A stretch of DNA of 64,000 nt from Lentzea flava (GTDB taxonomy: Bacteria; Actinomycetota; Actinomycetes; Mycobacteriales; Pseudonocardiaceae), in contig NZ_BMRE01000046.1 in the NCBI RefSeq assembly GCF_014648475.1, positions 1 through 64,000 on the forward strand, written 5' to 3'. Below, one piece after another: positions 60,026 to 64,000 of this stretch (its first letter is position 1; each line of letters opens with the position of its first letter). The position numbers and the translations under genes are program-made. Below the pieces are notes generated by a model. It was not told the origin of the DNA, searched no databases, and saw only the letters and a program-made list of their open reading frames with translations.

Positions 60026-60976
60026 ATGCGGGAAACCTCGGCACGGCTGCTGCGACTGCTCTCCCTCCTGCAGGCCCGGCGCGACTGGTCAGGCGCCGAG
60101 CTGGCGGAACGACTGGAGGTCACCCCGCGCACCGTGCGTCGTGACATAGACCGGTTGCGGGAACTCGGTTATCCCGTGCACGCGACCGCGGGCACCGCCG
60201 GCTACCGGTTGGGCGCCGGTGCGGACCTGCCGCCGTTGCTGCTCGACGACGACGAGGCCGTGGCGGTCGCGATGGGTCTGCGCACGGCGGCAGGCGGCTC
60301 GATCACCGGTATCGAAGAAACCTCGGTGCGGGCACTGGCCAAGGTCGAGCAGGTGCTGCCGTCCCGGTTGCGGCACCGGATCAACGCCCTGCAGTCGGTG
60401 ACGGTGCCGATGAGCAACGCCGGTCCCACTGTCGACCCGAGCACGCTCACCGCCATCGCGGCCGCCTGCCGCGACTCGCTGCGCCTGCGCTTCGACTACC
60501 GCTCGCACGACGGAACCGGCAGCGTGCGCACGACCGAGCCGCATCGGCTGGTGCACTCCGGCCGTCGCTGGTACCTCGTCGGATGGGACGTCGACCGCCA
60601 GGACTGGCGCACCTACCGGGTGGACCGCCTCCACCCGCGCACGCCCACGGGGCCCCGGTTCACCCCGCGCACCCCACCGGACCCCGATCTGAGCGGCTAC
60701 ACCTCGCGGGCGATCTCCACCTCGTCCTACCGCTATCAGGCCAGGTTCACCCTGCACGTCGGCATCGAGACCGCGGCGGAGCGGATCGCCCCCACCACCG
60801 CGACGCTGGAACCGATCGACGAGCACAGCTGCACGTTGCGCGCCGGGTCCAACTCGCTGGACGAACTGGCCGTTTACGTGGCGGGCAAGGGTTTCGCGTT
60901 CCAGGTGCACGAACCCCCTGAGCTCGTCGAGCACATCAGGGCGCTGGCGGCGCTCTTCGCCGCCGCGACCGGGTAG
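60026..60976 (+). CDS. WYL-domain transcriptional regulator (YafY type)
   Basis: 316 residues. HTH at about 15-65 (AELAERLEVTPRTVRRDIDRLRELG), WYL domain around LRLRFDYRSHDGTG and RWYLVGWDVDRQDWRTYRVDR, then a C-terminal WCX-like extension. WYL proteins sense ligands or nucleic acids. Likely controls the epoxide hydrolase gene. Confidence 0.9.
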   Translation: MRETSARLLRLLSLLQARRDWSGAELAERLEVTPRTVRRDIDRLRELGYPVHATAGTAGYRLGAGADLPPLLLDDDEAVAVAMGLRTAAGGSITGIEETSVRALAKVEQVLPSRLRHRINALQSVTVPMSNAGPTVDPSTLTAIAAACRDSLRLRFDYRSHDGTGSVRTTEPHRLVHSGRRWYLVGWDVDRQDWRTYRVDRLHPRTPTGPRFTPRTPPDPDLSGYTSRAISTSSYRYQARFTLHVGIETAAERIAPTTATLEPIDEHSCTLRAGSNSLDELAVYVAGKGFAFQVHEPPELVEHIRALAALFAAATG

Positions 60977-60994
60977 TACGGCCGCGAAAACCGG

Positions 60995-61024
60995 CTGACC
61001 GCAACGCCTGCGCCTTGCTAGCTT
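60995..61024 (+). promoter_or_regulatory. candidate promoter of a leaderless small ORF
   Basis: CTGACC (60995-61000), 18-bp spacer, TAGCTT (61019-61024). The ATG of the next small frame begins 7 bases after the -10 box. Confidence 0.35.
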
Positions 61025-61030
61025 CCGCGC

Positions 61031-61279
61031 ATGGGGTGCCTGACAGAACTCAGGAAAGCGCAGCAGCAGCTCCCCCGCCTCGACGCGGAGAAGCTCGCGG
61101 CGGTGAGAGCGCTGGTCGAAGCCACCGGGGCACGGCGCCGCGCTGACCGTCTCGCCTCACCGGACGGCCGCGGACCGAGGTCACGCAGCCGGTTCACCGA
61201 TCTCGTGGCGCCTACCAGGGCTCGTCGAACTCGCCATCTTTGGCACCCGCCACGAAAGCGTCCCACTCGGCCATGGTGA
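61031..61279 (+). CDS. possible small basic protein, leaderless
   Basis: 82 residues. The first 35 form a plausible amphipathic helix pair (ELRKAQQQLPRLDAEKLAAVRALVEA). The rest is Arg-rich and overlaps the 3' end of the DUF397 gene in antisense (61212-61279). Support is only the promoter-like pair close upstream and the N-terminal composition. It may be non-coding. Confidence 0.35.
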   Translation: MGCLTELRKAQQQLPRLDAEKLAAVRALVEATGARRRADRLASPDGRGPRSRSRFTDLVAPTRARRTRHLWHPPRKRPTRPW

Positions 61280-61475
61280 AGACGAGGACCGGCTCCAGCT
61301 GCTTGGAGTTGCGCATGGCGACGTAGGTGGCGCCGTCGGTGTGCGGGACGAAGGCGATCTCGACGTGGCCGTCTTCCGGTTCCGGCTCCGGCGGGCGCTT
61401 CCACTCCGCGTTGCGGAGGTCCAGGTTGCCGCGCACGTGGGCCTTGTCGTCGTAGATCGGCGCACTTTCGGTCAT
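61212..61475 (-). CDS. DUF397 protein
   Basis: 87 residues. NLDLRNAEWKR, GHVEIAFV, YVAMRNSKQ and FTMAEWDAFVAGAKDGEFD are the DUF397 pattern. These proteins usually accompany an XRE/DUF5753 regulator (as in Streptomyces bldB/whiJ systems), but none is next to it here. Confidence 0.88.
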   Translation of the reverse strand: MTESAPIYDDKAHVRGNLDLRNAEWKRPPEPEPEDGHVEIAFVPHTDGATYVAMRNSKQLEPVLVFTMAEWDAFVAGAKDGEFDEPW

Positions 61476-61495
61476 GCGCCAGAAGTTAGCGGAAA

Positions 61496-61528
61496 GGCCC
61501 GCGGAGCGTCACACACGCTCCACGGGCC
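61496..61528. terminator. terminator after ilvC
   Basis: GGCCCG-C-GGAGCGT, loop CACAC, ACGCTCC-A-CGGGCC: 13 pairs with one C-A mismatch, 15 bases past the ilvC stop. Confidence 0.7.
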
Positions 61529-61543
61529 TCCCTGGGGAAAAGC

Positions 61544-62557
61544 TCAGGCGGTCTCGGTGATCGGCCGGTCGACCCACGACATCATGTCGCGGAGCTTCTT
61601 GCCGGTTGCCTCGATCGGGTGGTTCTCACCCTCCTGCTGCAGCTTCTTGTAGTTGGCGCGGCCGTTGTCGTCCTCGCTGACCCACTCGTTGGCGAAGGTG
61701 CCGTCCTGGATCTCGCCCAGGATCTTCTTCATCTCCTCCTTGACCGACGCGGTGATGACGCGCGGGCCGCGGGTCAGGTCGCCGTACTCGGCGGTGTCGG
61801 AGATCGAGTAGCGCATGCGGGCGATGCCGCCCTCGTACATGAGGTCGACGATCAGCTTCAGCTCGTGCAGGCACTCGAAGTACGCGACCTCGGGGGCGTA
61901 GCCCGCCTCGGTCAGCACCTCGAAGCCCGCCTGGACGAGAGCGGAAGCGCCACCGCACAGGACGGCCTGCTCGCCGAAGAGGTCCGTCTCGGTCTCTTCC
62001 TTGAACGTCGTCTTGATGACGCCGGCGCGGGTGCCGCCGATGCCCTTGGCGTACGAGAGCGCCAGGGCCTGCGCGTTGCCGGACGCGTCCTGCTCGACCG
62101 CGATCAGAGCGGGCACGCCCTTGCCGTCGACGAACTGGCGGCGGACCAGGTGGCCGGGGCCCTTCGGGGCGACCATGGCGACGTCCACACCGGACGGTGC
62201 GGTGATCAGGCCGTAGCGGATGTTGAAGCCGTGGCCGAAGAAGAGCGCGTCGCCCTCCTTCAGGTTCGCCGCGATCTCGTTCGCGTAGATGTGGCGCTGG
62301 GCGGTGTCCGGCGCCAGGATCATGATCACGTCGGCCCACGCGGAGACCTCGGACGGCGTGCCGACCTCCAGGCCCTCCTCCTCGGCCTTGGCGCGGGACC
62401 TGGAGCCCTCCTGCAGGCCGATGCGGACCTCGACGCCGGAGTCGCGCAGCGACAGGGCGTGGGCGTGGCCCTGGCTGCCGTAGCCGATCACGGCCACCTT
62501 GCGGCCCTGGATGATGCTCAGGTCGGCATCGTCGTCGTAGAAGATCTCGACGCTCAC
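61544..62557 (-). CDS. ilvC: ketol-acid reductoisomerase (class I)
   Basis: 337 residues. Converts acetolactate/acetohydroxybutyrate to dihydroxy acids. VIGYGSQGHAHALSLRDSG (NADPH site), then the C-terminal knot domain with GETETD-type metal ligands in KEETETDLFGEQAVLCGG. Class I length. Last gene of ilvB-ilvN-ilvC, 21 bases after ilvN. Confidence 0.97.
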   Translation of the reverse strand: MSVEIFYDDDADLSIIQGRKVAVIGYGSQGHAHALSLRDSGVEVRIGLQEGSRSRAKAEEEGLEVGTPSEVSAWADVIMILAPDTAQRHIYANEIAANLKEGDALFFGHGFNIRYGLITAPSGVDVAMVAPKGPGHLVRRQFVDGKGVPALIAVEQDASGNAQALALSYAKGIGGTRAGVIKTTFKEETETDLFGEQAVLCGGASALVQAGFEVLTEAGYAPEVAYFECLHELKLIVDLMYEGGIARMRYSISDTAEYGDLTRGPRVITASVKEEMKKILGEIQDGTFANEWVSEDDNGRANYKKLQQEGENHPIEATGKKLRDMMSWVDRPITETA

Positions 62558-62578
62558 AGTTACTTCCTATCTCTTGAA

Positions 62579-63085
62579 TTAACGAACCGCGGTGGCGGTG
62601 ATGGAACGAGCGCCACGGCCGATGGCGACCATGCCGGACTGGACGATCTCGCGAAGCCCGTAGGGCTCCAGCATGCGCAACAACGCGTCGAGCTTCTCAG
62701 ACGTGCCGGTCGCCTCGATCGTGACCGCCTCCGGCGACACGTCGACGACCTTCGCGCGGAAGAGCTGAACAGTTTCCAAAACCTGCGAACGCACCGTGGC
62801 GTCGGCGCGAACCTTGATCAACACCAGCTGTCGCTGAACGGAAGCGGACGGCTCCAGCTCGACGATCTTGATGACGTTGATGAGTTTGTTGAGCTGCTTG
62901 GTCACCTGCTCCAGCGGCAGCTCGTCGACCGAGACCACGATGGTCATGCGGGAGATGTCGGGGTACTCGGTGCGGCCGACCGCGAGCGACTCGATGTTGA
63001 AGCCGCGGCGGGAGAACAGGCCGGCGACGCGCGCGAGCACACCGGGCTTGTCCTCGACCAAAACGCTCAGCGTGTGCCTGGTCAT
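62579..63085 (-). CDS. ilvN: acetolactate synthase small subunit
   Basis: 168 residues. The N-terminal ACT domain (LSVLVEDKPGVLARVAGLFSRRG) binds valine, and the C-terminal ACT-like part completes the regulatory subunit. Needed for full activity and valine feedback of IlvB. ATG at 63085 shares one base with the ilvB stop (TGATG), so translation is coupled. Confidence 0.96.
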   Translation of the reverse strand: MTRHTLSVLVEDKPGVLARVAGLFSRRGFNIESLAVGRTEYPDISRMTIVVSVDELPLEQVTKQLNKLINVIKIVELEPSASVQRQLVLIKVRADATVRSQVLETVQLFRAKVVDVSPEAVTIEATGTSEKLDALLRMLEPYGLREIVQSGMVAIGRGARSITATAVR

Positions 63086-64000
63086 CACAGATCCTCGTCG
63101 AACAGGGGGCGGATGCCGCGGGCGGCCATGATCTCGGAGTTGCCGGTGCCCGCCGCGACCATGGGCCACACCTGGGCGTCCTTGCCGACGACGAAGTCGA
63201 CCACGACCGGCCGGTCGTTGATCTCCAGCGCCTTCGCGATCACCTCGTCCACCTCCTCGCGCGACTCGGCCCGCAGGCCGACGCAGCCGAGCGCCTCCGC
63301 CAGGAGCTTGAAGTCCGGGATGCGGTGCTTGTGCGTGCCCAGGTCCGTGTTGGAGTACCGCTCACCGTAGAACAGGGTCTGCCACTGGCGGACCATGCCC
63401 AGGTTGCCGTTGTTGATGACGGCGATCTTGACGGGCAGGTTCTCGATGGCGCAGGTGGCGAGCTCCTGGTTGGTCATCTGGAAGCAGCCGTCGCCGTCGA
63501 TGGCCCACACCGTGCGGCCGGGCACGCCTGCCGCGATGCCCATCGCGGCGGGGACGGCGAAGCCCATCGTGCCGAGGCCGCCGGAGTTGATCCACGTGCG
63601 CGGCTGCTCGTACTTCACGAACTGCGCTGCCCACATCTGGTGCTGGCCGACGCCCGCGGTGTAGATCGTGTCGGACGGCGACAGCGCGCCGATCCGCTCG
63701 ATCACGTACTGCGGGGACAGCGTGCCGTCCTCCGGCCAGTCGTAGCCGAGCGGGAACGTCTCCCGCAGCGAGTTCAGCGTGTCCCACCACGGCGTGAGGT
63801 CGACCTTCTTGGCCGTCTCGCGCTCGGTGCGGACCGCGTCGATCAGCTCGGTGATGATCTCCTTGCAGTCGCCCACGATCGGGACGTCCGCGCGGCGGTT
63901 CTTGGAGATCTCGGCCGGGTCGATGTCGGCGTGGATGATCTGCGCGTCGGGGGCGAACGAGCCCAGCTGGCCCGTGACGCGGTCGTCGAACCGGGCGCCC
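63085..64000 (-). CDS. ilvB: acetolactate synthase large subunit (partial, 3' end)
   Basis: About 305 C-terminal residues are in the window and the 5' part runs off the right edge (reading from GARFDDRVTGQLGSFAPDAQ). The TPP-binding motif GDGCFQMTNQELATCAIENLPVKIAVINNGNLG is intact. FVVGKDAQVWPMVAAGTGN ends the protein. First gene of the ilvBNC operon, so any promoter or attenuator lies outside. Confidence 0.96.
   Translation of the reverse strand, partial: GARFDDRVTGQLGSFAPDAQIIHADIDPAEISKNRRADVPIVGDCKEIITELIDAVRTERETAKKVDLTPWWDTLNSLRETFPLGYDWPEDGTLSPQYVIERIGALSPSDTIYTAGVGQHQMWAAQFVKYEQPRTWINSGGLGTMGFAVPAAMGIAAGVPGRTVWAIDGDGCFQMTNQELATCAIENLPVKIAVINNGNLGMVRQWQTLFYGERYSNTDLGTHKHRIPDFKLLAEALGCVGLRAESREEVDEVIAKALEINDRPVVVDFVVGKDAQVWPMVAAGTGNSEIMAARGIRPLFDEDL

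Overview
This is a high-GC chromosomal segment from an actinobacterium, most likely a Pseudonocardiaceae member (Lentzea/Saccharothrix/Actinosynnema type). The pointers are GTG/TTG starts, a long Lys/Ala-rich HU tail, MocR, WYL and DUF397 families, F420 biosynthesis, and gene order. From memory, the backbone follows the Mycobacterium tuberculosis segment Rv2967c to Rv3003c: pyc, recG, a DAK-domain gene, ung, thiL, a DUF3515 gene, ddl, gpsA, fbiD, ppk, mutT1, hupB, leuD, leuC, an iclR-type regulator, a FAH-family gene, leuB, serA, ilvC, ilvN, ilvB. Accessory genes are interleaved and no gltX is seen at its expected place.

Left part (1-21 kb): an MBL-fold hydrolase, pyruvate carboxylase, a DivIVA-domain coiled-coil protein and a secreted Asp-box protein. 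Then comes recG, whose Walker A loop is interrupted by a 342-residue intein, followed by a DAK2/FakA-like gene, rpmB, an MFS transporter, ung, a gamma-carbonic-anhydrase-like gene, a GNAT gene, thiL, a stand-alone AsnC domain, a DUF3515 protein, ddl and a double-GNAT protein. A MocR/PdxR regulator is divergent from an FMN split-barrel protein.

Middle (21-38.5 kb): cysteine dioxygenase, cystathionine gamma-lyase-like enzyme, gpsA, a PlsC acyltransferase, fbiD/cofC, a lipoprotein, an acyltransferase-3 membrane protein, a secreted LVIVD-type protein, a small cold-shock-like protein, ppk, mutT1, hupB, leuDC with a divergent IclR/NdgR-type regulator, a 0.9 kb gene-poor repeat-rich gap, and tRNA-Glu(CTC) and tRNA-Gln(CTG).

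Right part (38.6-64 kb): a HAD hydrolase, an FAD monooxygenase, an orphan LuxR response regulator, a FAH-family protein, and citramalate synthase behind a putative Ile-codon attenuator. Next are an NmrA-like protein, a BtuCDF-type transporter behind a cobalamin riboswitch, a four-gene WXG/T7SS-like cassette, leuB, a large subtilisin-like protease, serA, an epoxide hydrolase divergent from a WYL regulator, a DUF397 gene, and the ilvB(partial)-ilvN-ilvC operon.

Together the window holds nearly the whole citramalate route to isoleucine (cimA, leuC, leuD, leuB, ilvB, ilvN, ilvC), plus serine entry (serA) and anaplerosis (pyc). The most notable features are the class-3-like intein in RecG, the cimA attenuator, two 51-nt palindromes with a compensatory substitution, and the WXG-type cassette without a recognisable toxin.
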